From: Bondarzewia mesenterica
Lineage: Eukaryota; Basidiomycota; Agaricomycetes; Russulales; Bondarzewiaceae
Direction: 5' to 3'
DNA: 53,926 bases
Assembly: GCA_004802705.1 (NCBI GenBank)
Contig: SGPL01000202.1
Span: 1 to 53,926, forward strand
Shown here: piece by piece, positions 35,404-47,166 of the stretch
Position numbering within the stretch: the stretch's first letter is position 1
Layout: the number at the start of each line of letters is the position of its first letter
Made by a program: the position numbers and the translations under genes
Notes under the pieces: generated by a model
Database searches by the model: none
The model's input: only the letters and a program-made list of their open reading frames with translations
What the model was told of the DNA's origin: nothing

Positions 35404-37277
35404 ATGCAACTGAGTGATGACTTTGGCAGCCCACCGTGGTCAGATCTCCTCTCCGGGCCCCTCGCGGAGGTATCTTCTATCTCTGGAACAATTCGGAGTT
35501 CAGAGGCCGTGGTCCGGGCTCGTGCAAGATTGGATGAAGAAAGGGAACATTTCGCTCGCTGCGTGCAGGTCCTCCATGCGCGACGAAATCAATTTTGCCC
35601 CGCATGTCTTCTCCCAGTGGAAATCTTGGTCAACTGCTTTAAATGTCTATCTGAGACTGATCTTTGGACAGGTGAGCGTTTCTCATATTCCCAGAGCTTA
35701 GTGTGGACTGATTTTTAATTATGGCAGTAACGGCCGTCTGTCGCCGATGGCGGGAAGTGGCCGTGGAATGTCCTTCCCTCTGGAATGAAAATTGGAAGTA
35801 CGAATCCCCACAATTGCTGGAGCTTTTGTTGGCCCGGTCAAAGCCATTGCCTATCGATATATCTTGGAAACAGTCCCCGAGTCACGAAGATGAGCAGGTC
35901 GAAGCGATACGACTCGCACTGACCGAGATTTACCGAGTCAGATCCATCAAGCTCGATGGGAACCGGGATCTCATTTCCAAGATTTTGCCTTTCTTCAATA
36001 CAGACGCAGAGACGCCATACCTTCAAGTTCTGCATCTCCAAGAGCGCGACGACCATACGCTTACGGGTTCCGAACCCTTTTTCCATCCAGATATCCCTTT
36101 CCTCTCAGCAACGGGGCTGAAGAGTGTCAAGATTTGCGACGTGGCTGTACGGATGAATCAACTGCGTCTACCGAATCTCGTGCAGTTGCATATTGAGCTC
36201 AGCTACCGAATCGTGATGGATGCGGTATTTAGTTCGTCCACGGAGTTGCTCGAGATGCTGGGAAGGATGGTGAACCTCCAGGACCTATATCTCAATATTG
36301 GTCCACCACTCGCGCCTCCTCAGTTGACCGATCCTTCCTCATTCGCTGTTGACCCTGAAGTGGTAGCATCCCTCCCATGGCTTCGCACCTTCCAACTCGT
36401 TATTCCCCATCAATCCGCCTGGATCACCCAACGTTTCATCCTCCCTTCAGACACTCTTCTCTCTTTAATTGTCCATAATATTCCAGCCGGCGAAGCCTCG
36501 AACCTATGGCGCTTAGTTCCCAAGTCTACTTGTGGTCACGTTCAATCGAACGCAGCGCTAAAGACTCTACGCCTACAAGATCACGTTAGCGGGGAAATTG
36601 TCATCAGTGGCTCTCCTCTCGTCAACGATCGCGCCATATTGGCGAACGCAGGATTCGAATTCATTTTCGCATTTAAGAAAGACGTGGTGCCCGATATATT
36701 AATGCCCATATTAATCGCCCTAGGATTTGATAGCCTTCTGAAGGCTTTCACCCTTGACGATGTTTCCTTCTTGGAGGCAATGGAGAATAATTGGGTCTAT
36801 CCACAGGCCCCACAGCGACTTCCATGGAGAGGACTGTCCAGTCGTCTCCCATCCATCCGTTCCATCCACCTCCGCGATGCTACCACCACGAAGCTCTTTT
36901 TAGAAGCTACGGACCCAGTCAACGTCGATTGCAACACTCCGGACACGCCCGGGCTTGAGGAGTTGCCGACGTCGTTCTTCCCGAACTTACGACAGCTCAG
37001 CATTGCCTCTAGACGACCCGATTATGAGACACAACTTCGCCTTCGCAGTGGACGCGAGCCACATCATGAGAATAGCGACGAGCTGGTGGAGTGGGCAAAA
37101 AATAGGCACGAACGGGCCGGCGTGAATCCCATACAAGAAATCGCTTTCTGCGATTTTGGCGACGGACTCCTTCCGCCATATGTGAGAAACGATCTCGCCA
37201 AGCATGTGTCACAGATTTGTTGGGGAGGAAAGCTGCACTCGTCAGCGGACCTACTGGATGACTCTCTCGAGTCCTAG
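35404..37277 (+). CDS. F-box protein
   Basis: F-box proteins recruit substrates to SCF ubiquitin ligases, and Agaricomycetes have large, fast-evolving sets. Two exons, 35404-35671 and 35728-37277, give 605 aa. The F-box is split by the intron: LPVEILVNCFKCLSETDLWT (about residues 70-89) continues as VTAVCRRWREVAVECPSLWN. A helical segment with RARARLDEEREHFARCVQVL precedes it, as is usual in these proteins. The remaining 470 residues contain irregular leucine-rich segments (for example LRTFQLVIPHQS and LPNLVQLHIELS) like the LRR-type substrate domains of this group, but no clear repeat count can be given. The start is the first ATG in the frame that reads into the helix. An upstream extension without ATG exists. 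The substrate is unknown. Confidence 0.88.
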
Positions 37278-39165
37278 CATCTTGATTCTTGCCTACGGGG
37301 CGCCTTGCGAACAGTATATGGGCGTGCAGCGTACTTATACAGGACGTCCATCTTTATTGTCTATCAAGGTCTCGCCAGCCTCACCGTCAGACGGACTAAG
37401 CTTCTTTTCCTGGGGATGCAGTATTAGACATGTACAAATACTTGTTAAGATCCTTGAGATGTCCGTATCCTGAAATATATGCATTTGCGTACTTTCATCA
37501 TGCGTGACGACATAAGATACACAATGATTAATTAGAACGGAGTGGGTGTGAAAATGAGCCAGGTTGTAGGATAGTTGACCAGTGCGGACTCTTGGAACGT
37601 TGATACACGGGATGCAGGGCCTATTTGGCCAGCATGTGCGGACTATGCGATGTTGATGCGATGGGTCCTTGATCCAGAGGAAAATGACATACGGTCAGGG
37701 CATCAGTATATGCGCACCTGCAATCGGCCTGTTCCTCTTTGCGCTTTCTCCTGGCAACTTACCGTTTTCTCTAGCTCGCGTTCCCTAGAATACTTTAATA
37801 GAAATAACGGGTCTGCGCATGTGCGTCACCGCCAACTTCTGCACGGCCTTGCGACCTAGAAGATCGCTGCCGGCCAGGCAAGCAACGGAAGCGCAGACGC
37901 TGTGGTCACCTCGACGAAAGGGTTAGAGCCGATGGATCAATTTACGTGTTGCTGCTGGAATGGCAGGGAAGCTGTCTTACTGCGAATTCATGCAAGAAAA
38001 ACTTTAACGAGCATCCCGCTCACGTACTAGTCAAGCAGAGTCAAGCTCCTATCGGTTATGATTCCTTCTAGTACCTTAAGACGTATGATTCAATCTGACT
38101 GTCTCAGTGCAATGCTCGAGCAATAGTACAAATGTAGTACATGGACAAATAACCTGGAAAGTCCTCAGTCGGCGGCTTTGAACAGAAAAAACCGCAGAGC
38201 CGAACTCACCTTTAAATGTGTATCAGGTTTCAGCTGCTCTCCCCACGTTCATAGGTGTTTGTCTGACGGGCTGCGCATTCTGCACGAGCGGTTCTCTCTC
38301 TCCAGAACGGTCGTGGTGTTCATCTTCCTTGTGAGAGCGCGAACAACGACACGAGCAGAGGTGCTGGGTGCAATCGTGCCCTGCTCGATCAAAAATCAGA
38401 GCGCTCAGACTCTGGAAAATGGAAACGAGAAGAACACACGTATGGATGCCCAGTCGTTGCAGATACCAGCGCACACGCCGGCACAGGCGATGAGGACTGT
38501 TGAGCAACAGACACCTATTGGTTCATCGGACATAGAGCGGTGAAAGCAAGTTTATTCTGGTAATTGTTTTGCAGTTTCGAACTGCTGAGGTTGAGTGGAC
38601 GACACGGAGATCTGAGGCCGGATATTTATTACATAATTTAATACTTTGAGCCGTGCCAACTCCGCAAGGCAACTCGTGAGGCTTCCTCGACGCAAAGTTC
38701 GCTTCCTCATTCTTACAAGTAACTTGAAATCAAATCAATTCGAGGATACATGGTGTGCGCGTCGCTGACTTGTTAATACAGGATTCAGACTGACCGGCGA
38801 GAGAGGAGGGAGACTGAGACTGTGAGCGGCTGGCAGTGATCATTGAGTGGTGCCGGTTGATTTTTGAAACATGTCTATATATAGAGCGCGAGACGTCCTG
38901 CAAGGTTGAAGTGCATCATGGACAAGGCCTATAAATCTTTACCCCGAAACCCGTCCGCCGTTACCTCCCCCCATCACAACCCACTTTCTCCTCCCCGACG
39001 TGTTTTCCAACTCGACGGTCTGCGCCAGCCTCTCCGCGCCGCTCGTCGTTCGCGTCGTCTCTTTCTTCTGCCCTCCTCCCGAATTTCAGATTCCTAAAGG
39101 CCTGTCTCCACTAAATGCGTCTCCAGTCATTCCTTAAATTAGATACCCGCATACCGTCCGCGAAC
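37278..39165. other. 1.9-kb intergenic region including the chitin deacetylase promoter
   Basis: No gene was recognised. A 121-codon plus frame at 38178-38543 lacks any motif. The right part contains a TATA element and a C/T-rich leader. In that leader a 63-codon upstream open frame (38906-39097) precedes the deacetylase start. Confidence 0.45.
38876..38883 (+). promoter_or_regulatory. TATA box of the chitin deacetylase gene
   Basis: TATATATA lies about 290 bp upstream of the start codon and just ahead of a C/T-rich leader typical of fungal transcription start regions. No other strong TATA element is near. Confidence 0.55.
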
Positions 39166-41116
39166 ATGCGTGCGCTTTTCATCGCGTCTCTCGCTCTTGC
39201 CGCGGTCGCCCAAGACCGCACGACGGAGCAGGGTGAAGCCGCCATCAGCAGTGAGTGAATTGTCGCCATCCTTATCTGCACCTCTTCCCATCTCAACATG
39301 GGGCATTCGTAGACGGTACGCAGGAGTGCACGCCGTACTATTACGCGGCCTCCGCTAGCCAGATAAGCAAATTCCCCACCATCTGGACGCCCGCCACTAT
39401 TCTCTCCAGCGATACGGCCGCTCAGGCAAAGTGGAACAATATCTCGGGCAGCATTCCTACCAATATCCTGCCTAGGGGTACCAACCTGGGTAATTTCACC
39501 AACGTGACCTACGACACGGCAAATGATCCCGCCTGCTGTGAGTCTGTCGCTTTTTCATAGTCTTTTCTTCATTATTCCCGAGTTCGACATCGCGTTACGC
39601 GTGTTGCGCTTGCTGTCGAGAAGTTGTCGAATATGGGGAATTTGAGGCATTGTACTCCCATCCTATTGTGGCGGACGATCTAGAACCGTTCGAGGAGCGG
39701 TTTGCTCCGAGTCCTAATCCGTCAGCCGCCATCAATATTTATTCTGATCGGCGCTTATATGACGTAGGGTGGACCGTACACCAATGCACAACGCCCAAGC
39801 TCTCCGGACTGTCCCCCGACGTCTCGAGTGTCCCAGAACCGAAAACGATGGGATATGGGTTCGATGATGGGCCAAATTGCACACACAACGCGTTTTACGA
39901 CTACTTGCAGAGCCAGAACCAAAAGGCAACTATGTTCTTCATTGGAAGCAACGTTATGGATTGGCCGCTCGAGGCGCAGCGCGCGCTTGCAGATGGGCAT
40001 GAGATTTGCGTCCGTAAGTGCCAATCCTAGCATACTCTAGTGTGTGTTGTGCTGACCCGCCAGGCATGAAGACACATGGTCACATCGCTATAGTGAGTAA
40101 TCCGCTAGAAGCCGTTCAATCAGAAACGGGGTATTCAATTTCGCACAGTGACTTCATTCTCGAGCCAGGATGCCTTTGCCGAGCTCTATTACACGGTATG
40201 TCTCAGTCTGTTGTGCTTCGTGGACATAGGGACTCGCACTGATTTTTAACATAGATGCAAGCGATCAAGCTCGTCACCGGTGTCACCCCCACCTGCTGGA
40301 GGGTGCGTCTTCCTCTCCTGTTTCATACCTCTGTTTTAACGTCCTCTTGGTCAGCCTCCGTTCGGTGATGTTGACGTGAGTTTACCCTTCTCTTAAGCAC
40401 ATCTTTCACATGCTGATTATCACACCAGGACCGTATCCGAGCAATCGCCAATGCACTCGGGTTGCAGACCATCATCTGGAAGTTCGATTCCAATGATTGG
40501 CGCAACGGCGTAGGCGGTGTGACTCCGCAGGATGTCGATAACAATTACATGGCGTTCATCAACAACGCGTCCACTGGCAAGTTTGATACCGTGCGTCTCT
40601 TTCCCCTTCACATCTCCGTCACATTCCCTTCTGCCATGCGGTCTGATATATTCGTGATATAGCAAGGTGGAATTATGCTCACGCACGAATTGAACAATTT
40701 CACAATGTCCGAGGCCGTCAAGTTTTACCCGCAGCTCAAGAGTGCTTTCTCGGTCAGTCCGACCTTTCTTGATCTATTGACCAATCCGTTGCTGAGACCA
40801 GATTTACTCTTAATGCAGTACCTTGTCCCTGTCGGTGTCGCCCTGAACAAAACTCAGCCCTACGTCGAGACTAACTACTCCCTTCCGACGTTTGAACAAT
40901 GTAGGCTTGCAATTCCATCTTTTCATTAGCCGCAGGATTGAATTGGTCACAACAGACATTGCCGGGACGATCAGCACGAATGGCTCATCGAATTCATCCT
41001 CGTCTGGCTCTGCATCGCAGAGCAAGAAGAATGCAGGCGTAGCGACGGTCAGCATGCCGCACGCTTATTGGGCATTCCTTGGTGGTGTTGGGCTCTTGAT
41101 GGGCCTTGCACTCTGA
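39166..41116 (+). CDS. GPI-anchored chitin deacetylase (CE4 polysaccharide deacetylase)
   Basis: This wall enzyme converts chitin to chitosan. Eleven exons, 39166-39250, 39313-39537, 39768-40013, 40072-40092, 40149-40195, 40255-40302, 40355-40375, 40429-40590, 40663-40752, 40819-40900 and 40956-41116, give 395 aa. A signal peptide (MRALFIASLALAAVAQD) starts the protein. An in-frame ATG 51 bp upstream would bury it, so 39166 is preferred. CE4 motifs are all present: GFDDGPN (metal and base Asp), HTWSHRYM (metal His), RPPFGDVDDR, WKFDSNDW and LTHELNN. The Ser/Asn-rich region followed by a hydrophobic tail (AYWAFLGGVGLLMGLAL) predicts a GPI anchor. Two 21-nt exons carry the HTWSHR and PPFGDVD motifs. 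The intron 39538-39767 is long (230 nt). Confidence 0.94.
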
Positions 41117-42652
41117 TACCCATTGTTCCCCTCTCGCGTGCTCCTTTTCCAACCGGATGAAAGCAGCGAGCTCATGCGTCTTACTCTACCTCCACTCCCC
41201 TCCCTTCACTTTTCGCGACAACGAAAGGACTGGACTCCTGTTCCCACCAGAGTTGCACGAATCATCGCCTTGGCGGACATTGTTGTCGTGTTTTTTTGTC
41301 GTTATTCACAGTATAGCAACCACAGTATTTGAGGTGTGTCCTACTTTCCAGTCACCACCAAGCTATCGTCGATCCACCTGTTCAATGTCTCAAGTACAAA
41401 TTCTATATAAAAAAACTAAATGAGTATGCTATACGACGTACATAACTTTTGAATGTTTGAACAATCATGGCTTGTTGAAAACGTAGCCAGTTTTGTGTGG
41501 AGGTTGAATCGGAGATTTTGATCAATATTTTTGCTATTAATTGCTATGCCTCGGGCGGGGCTTGGCGGTGTCGCATGACGTATTTGTATCCGCTGGGCTG
41601 TGCGCCACTGTGTGCACCCCGCGGAAACAGTGACAACAGCGCTCGTACTAGACGATGGCGCTTGTGACTTGCCTCTTCGTCTTCTCACCATCGTATCCTA
41701 GCTGTCATACGTTGACCCATTGAACAAAGGTATTCGAATTTTCAAGCAGACTCTTTCCCGAACAACTCGATCCCTCATTCAAGAGGAAACTCCTTTTGGG
41801 CATTGACTCGAACACGGTCCTCTGATCAAGTCTTCAGGAGGTGTGTGGACTTTTTGCTTGATTAGGACTCGGAACGATAGCGGTTTTCGGAGTTCAACGT
41901 TCATCGCGAGTACTTGACAAGTGGAATGGATGTCCATGCTCATGCTCTCCTCGTTGTCTACACAGAGAACCCTCTGAGCATTTCGCGCGAGCTGACTCAA
42001 GCCTGAGCGCAGAGCCTCGGAAACCCATTCCGTACACGAGCGAGCACGCTGCGCCGCGTACCGTATACAAAGCAGGGACGGGATCTCCTTCACTTGGGTG
42101 TCTTGAACATACGTGCGTTACTTGACAGCTCGAACATCCCTGTTCGAATTTCTCCCGACCTAGTCGAAGCAGTTTGAACAACAGTGAAAGATCATGGCAA
42201 ATTGGTGCGTCCCTCCTGTCATCCATTTGCAAGATGACGAGATTGCTGAATGGAAGTTGCTTGTTCCTTCTCCTTGTCTTCGCGCATATATGTCCGTCAT
42301 ACCCGTCCCGTCAAACGTTTCGAAATTCAGGATCGACTTGATGGCGCTCACGCTTGTGCGTTCCTGAGAATTTATTTTTTTGTGCTGAGCTCCTGTGCTG
42401 ATTGTTGGTCCATGGGTTTGGTACTTACATATTGGTGGCGGTGGTGTTCGGTGCGCTTCGGGGGTGTGATAGACGTTGACGGTGTGCATAGCAGTCATTG
42501 TTAGCATCGCTGTCTGCGCGAGGCGCATCTCGGGATTCATCAATGCGACTAAAGAATCGTTGAGTAATCTTCCTTCACCCCCTTCTGCATTTTCAAGGCA
42601 AAATCAACGCCCTTCTTACGTATGAATATTTTTTGTGGGGGTCTATTGTATA
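41117..42652. other. 1.5-kb region without a recognised gene
   Basis: The left end is the 3' region of the deacetylase gene. Upstream exons of the small gene at 42653-43050 should lie between about 42190 and 42640, but I could not place them. A 58-codon frame starting at ATG 42194 is a weak candidate. Confidence 0.4.
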
Positions 42653-43050
42653 GGTTGAAAGAAAAAGGATGGGTCGTATCGGACAAGGGTGTGTCCGTGA
42701 AGACCTCCAAGCGGTTTGACCGCGAAGACTACATCGACGCGACGCAGCGGTACGTTTCATTCGCCTTGAAACCGACACCGACTGCAAACCTTTGCTCATT
42801 CTTTTTATATATAATAATTAACTGATGTATGTGCGACTGTTGCAGAGGCATAATGAAAGCGATGAACGCGTCCAAATATGGGCCCACTGAGGATCCGGGC
42901 GCCAACAATTCCGCGCAGACTCACCGTCGCCACGCCGCGTCGGGCAGCGTGGCGAGCCTGAACGGAGATGCGCCTTCCGACGGCAACGGCAATGGAAATG
43001 GAAATGTGGATAAGAAAAAGAATGGAGTTTTGCGTCGTCGCCCGAAGTGA
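42653..43050 (+). CDS. C-terminal exons of an unrecognised small protein (5' end not found)
   Basis: Two exons are supported. The first begins after a TATAG acceptor at 42652 and reads LKEKGWVVSDKGVSVKTSKR then FDREDYIDATQ. A GTACGT donor at 42751 joins to an exon after TTGCAG at 42845, reading GIMKAMNASKYGPTEDPG. A Gly/Asn run and a basic end (KKKNGVLRRRPK) follow, with a stop at 43050. The codons are well formed and the splice keeps the frame, so it looks like a real gene tail. I do not recognise the family with confidence; the KGW...FDREDY(I/V)DATQR string recalls small cytosolic agaricomycete proteins of unknown function. The N-terminal part is missing from the model. Confidence 0.5.
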
Positions 43051-44440
43051 CCTGTATCATATATGGAGGCGCGTGGGCATTTTGACGGCTATCCACGGAC
43101 CAAGAGGGGTTCTGATTTTACCATTTTGTATCACTGTAATGGTGTAGGTGTGGTGATAGTGAAGTTCGGTGTTTTTTGACCAGTGTTTTTCCGTCTGTTT
43201 TCGCTGTCCGTCTCTCTCTCGTCTCTTGTTTATTCGTAGCAGCTACATTATTTATTGTCGGCGACTCGGCAGTGGGCCGTGGTATACATGGAGAATTTTT
43301 CAAAGTATATACACGCGCGTGTGTGCATTTTCTGGGGCTAGTATTGTTGGCAGAAGTACTTCAGCCATCTGACCATTCGGCCGGGCAGAATTGGTATTGC
43401 CGGCAGTTGGCACTTGGCGGAATGCGCTGGGCAGAATTTGGCCCAAATACCACAACGCGACAGTGCGTAAGATCACACGGGCCCATCCGAGGACCGAAAT
43501 CTTCTGTGGGCCTCGTACCTCCTCGTATTATGCGCACGTCATATGCGGCGTAAGCGTCAACTTTGAGCGCCCCCATTGCATGTCAGTAGATACGACAACT
43601 GATACCAGCAGGAGAAGTCACCGTATGTTTCTAAAATTTGCGATCCTGAGACGATATAATGCACGAGGACAAAAACTATTTTCTTCCGTGTGAATGGCTT
43701 GGTCCAAATGATATGTATCTCCCAGGTCCCCGGCTGTCCAATTTTAAAAGGAAGTCCCGAAGGACGACGACGATGCCAACAGCTTTGATTCTGTAAAGCC
43801 GCAGAGATGAATGCGAATGGGATTGCGAGAATTTACCAGTAAGATATCGTTCCCCAGATATGCCTGGGAAAGATGTTTCGACTTCACGCAGAGTAGATTG
43901 GGTCGCGCTCATTTTTAGGGTAGACGTGAACTGCAGCGATGAATGTCAATGCGTTGCCATACTTATAATACCGGAAAGCCAATGAGGACCCCGCTGTTCC
44001 GCCAATGGTTCAATCAGGTGCTCTGCATAGGCCTATCTGTGCAGCTGAGCAAGCTTGATATACCGATCACGCCATGGCAGGGTTCTGCGCTAACAATCAA
44101 ACGAAGCAAGATGGACTTGACATGGGCCCGGAGAGTCATCGATAGAACTGAGGTCGAGGTGATGAACATTAGCATACTCTCAATCATGATGACTGAACAT
44201 TGCAAGAAATATGATTGTGCCTGTGCAAAGCGTCAAAAAAGGCCACCGTATTCGCGCACCAATCGGTGTGATAACCACGGATCCATTCCCAATTCCACAT
44301 CAAAGCGTTCACGCACTGACCACCGGTCACATGAACTTCTCCAAGCGGGGATAGACAGTATCAATAGCTCGAATTTCTGTCTCCCGCCGCTCGAGTCTGG
44401 ACAGGCCGGCGTTCTCAAGTACCACGCAGGCTCAAGCTCA
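43051..44440. other. 1.4-kb region without a recognised gene
   Basis: Several short plus frames occur (for example 43176-43553). A longer one (43943-44536) runs into the palindrome, which argues against it being a gene. No motif was seen. Confidence 0.4.
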
Positions 44441-44859
44441 ACATCAGGAAAACTACAAAATAACTTTGTACTTATGACACTTTATGAGCTTATTTGTAAC
44501 CAATTTGTAACTTACTCACTTGTTCAAGCTTGCTGATAGAGACCTGTCTAGCTTAGCTTGTTACTTTCATAGCTTCTGGGGCTCTCAAGATGCACAAGTA
44601 GAGAGCGGGTGGATTACAAAGTAAGATTGCATAATCCGTAAAAGGAATATCAGGTTCTTGCCTGATTGGGGGTTTGAACCTGGCATCTCACAAGCACAGC
44701 CACTGCAACATGTCGTGACACTCTTGCCCATTGCACCACATGTGCTATATCTATGTATGAAATAATATAATAATATACACTCTCTTTCGACTTTTCCACT
44801 CTTCAATTAGACTGGATTCATTTTCTCTTCATGCATTTCTTATGCACAAACATGTATCA
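44441..44859 (-). repeat. Left arm of the palindrome
   Basis: The arm carries a tRNA-like head whose A and B boxes read on the minus strand (44738 to 44670), so its Pol III transcript would run leftward. It pairs with 44892-45326. Confidence 0.85.
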
Positions 44860-44891
44860 AATATGTTAGAGAGACTGTAAATATTATCTTC

Positions 44892-45326
44892 TGATACATG
44901 TTTNTGCATAAGAAATGCATGAAAAGAGAAAATGAATCCAGTCTAATTGAAGAGTANAAAAAAAAAGTCGAAAGAGAGTGTATATAATTATATTATGTCA
45001 TATATAGATATAGCACATGTGGTGCAATGGGCAAGAGTGTCACGACATGTTGTAGTGGCTGTGCTTGTGAGATGCCAGGTTCAAACCCCCAATTGGGCAA
45101 GAACCTGATATTCCTTTTACGGATTTTGCAATCTTACTTTGTAATCCACCCGCTCTCTACTTGTGCAACTTGAGATCTTGAGAGCCCCAGAAGTTACGAA
45201 AGTAACAAGCTAAGCTAGACAGGTCTCTATCAGCAAGCTTGAACAAGTGAGTAAGTTACAAATTGGTTACAAATAAGCTCATAAAGTGTCATAAGTACAA
45301 AAGTTATTTTGTAGTTTTCCTGATGT
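44892..45326 (+). repeat. Right arm of the palindrome
   Basis: The arm carries a tRNA-like head on the plus strand (A box 45020-45031, B box 45078-45088), then about 240 bp of body ending in CCTGATGT. It contains two N bases and an A9 run absent from the left arm. Confidence 0.85.
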
Positions 45327-47166
45327 GGTCGAACACGAAGCCCCACCGTGTAGAAATGATGGGTGAAGAGAGTGAATGCGCACCTTGTCGGCTGACAGCA
45401 AGTGGTGTTGCGATGGGATGGGATCATGCAATGTCCTAGATTAGATCTGATCTGATTAGATGAAGTGCGTGTATCGGAGGGCCGTGCGGTATCCCTGCAT
45501 GCATACGAGATGGTCCACTGTCGGCCACAGGTGAACTGTCGCGAACGGGAGTCTTGTCATTCGCTGCATTGGGACGCGTAATGTTTGGAACCAGAATATC
45601 AGACACAGTTGGGGGCTGGAAACGTAGACTATATTAATATTGTTTGAACGATTGTTCATGTGGATGGATCGGCGGGGGAGAGTTCACGTTCAAAACGTCG
45701 GGTTCGGAGGTGGAGGTTGTCTCTGCCTCCGAGTGGATCCTTGAATTTTGAAAATTGATGAAATGAAATGGTGGGAGGGAGGTTGGCAAAGTCGTCGAGG
45801 TGGCTGGTGTTCAGATGTGCAGAAATCAACGTTCAATGTTCAACATTCGACGTGCAAGGCGTTCGGCGCGTGCGAGTTGAGTGAATTGGCCTGTTGGATG
45901 AAGTTAGTTTTGAAGCTCTAGCTAGCGTGAAGATCGAATACTGGATGAGGATGTTAGTTCCTGTTACATTCTTGCAAGGGGATCGTCGCGCGCGCAGCGA
46001 TCACGATCATGGGCAATCGAGTCGTCTGACGCAAGGTCTGAGTCAAAAATGTCCGCGATCGCCTTGGATACTTATGAGCAAGCAATGGATCATGCACATG
46101 ATCCACGCATGGACCTTCTCAGGATTTCGAGAGCCCGCTGCCACATTAGAGCCCGCGCGTCTCGACTCTCGATTTTGCACACTTTGCGCACATCGCATCT
46201 GGATCTACTCCTTCACCGGACGCGGAATGGGTACATCGACACAACCCCATACTGAGTGCCAGATCGCAACCAGCTCTCCCTTCTCCTCCACACAAGTCAA
46301 CATGTCCCCCGAATGACAATATCACGCTGGGCCCTCCGAAACCGTGCCACATAGCCACGCAGACACGACTCGCCGTGAGCGCGTGAGCACCAACCGAGGG
46401 GTATGTGCTCGAACTCCAAACACGATGCCCTCAAGTTCAGACCATCGCTATCTATCAGAACTCACCGCAGCAGTTATTGGCACGTTGCAGAGCAGGGGAC
46501 CCGAGCATCCCCAATAGCACGAGATGTGCATATACCGCATATATGAGGCCTGCCGAGAAGGGTTGGTGGTGGTAGGGGCAGTATGGAGTGAGCAAGTATC
46601 GGACTCACCAAAACAGCGGGCCCGGGCATCTTTGGTATCATGACAATCGGGACATCTCCAGATTGCCAGATACTGTGATGGTGGCATGATTGGCAGTGGG
46701 GGCCGTTGTATTCATGATGGCAGTGTATGCGATTGCGAGGTGGTGAAGGGCGAGAGAGAAAAACGCACAAGTCAGAAAACCATATAGGGCGCGGCCGTAA
46801 AATGGACAAGTCGGAAATGGATATTAATTCGTATTTGTAGATACAGAGTTTGTGTTGGTAAGTACAGATTGAGAAAATGAATGGAAAAGATTTTCGAGGA
46901 CTGAGAGCCCACAAATGATCTGTGGATGATCTGAAGAGGATCAGTGGATCAGCACGAAATCATGCACGAGCGTGATCTGGAGGTATGATTTCTGTGTTAT
47001 TTCGGTGTGATTTGCTGACCACGGAGAGATCACGCCGTGTAGTAATTTTATCGTGAAACGCAGTGTTATGCCCTTCTCATTCTTCGCAGGGCTGGACCTC
47101 CTTCATAACCTCACTCGCTCAACCTATTGATTCTTGCAGAGACACCCGCCATTTCTACATCGTGCA
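45327..47166. other. 1.8-kb region without a recognised gene
   Basis: Frames at 45894-46316 (+) and 46474-46914 (-) lack motifs and splice partners. Short GATC/TGATC-rich stretches occur near 46918-46975. The right end should contain the promoter of the large disordered protein gene. Confidence 0.4.

Larger units (their letters stand above)
44441..45326. mobile_element. 886-bp palindromic (foldback) element with two divergent tRNA-like heads
   Basis: Left arm 44441-44859 and right arm 44892-45326 are near-identical reverse complements flanking a 32-bp spacer. Outer ends are ACATCAGGAAAAC and GTTTTCCTGATGT; inner ends are AAACATGTATCA and TGATACATGTTT. Each arm carries a tRNA-like Pol III promoter: on the right arm an A box TGGTGCAATGGG (45020-45031) and B box GGTTCAAACCC (45078-45088), mirrored on the left at 44727-44738 and 44670-44680. 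The A/B spacing is tRNA-like. The acceptor and anticodon arms do not pair, so these are not tRNAs but SINE-type heads. The duplicated part also covers about 120 bp upstream of the heads, more than a SINE. No clear target-site duplication is visible. Arms differ by small indels such as an A9 run. Confidence 0.82.

Noticed and set aside
39650..40030. Continuous 126-codon reading through the deacetylase intron
   Set aside because: The first 39 codons have no CE4 similarity, while splicing 39537 to 39768 gives the expected WWTVHQC junction.
43943..44536. 197-codon plus-strand frame
   Set aside because: It runs into the left arm of the palindrome, shows no motif and has atypical composition.
44670..44738. 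tRNA-like sequences in the palindrome arms as real tRNA genes
   Set aside because: A and B boxes are good, but acceptor and anticodon stems do not pair, so they are tRNA-derived promoter heads only.
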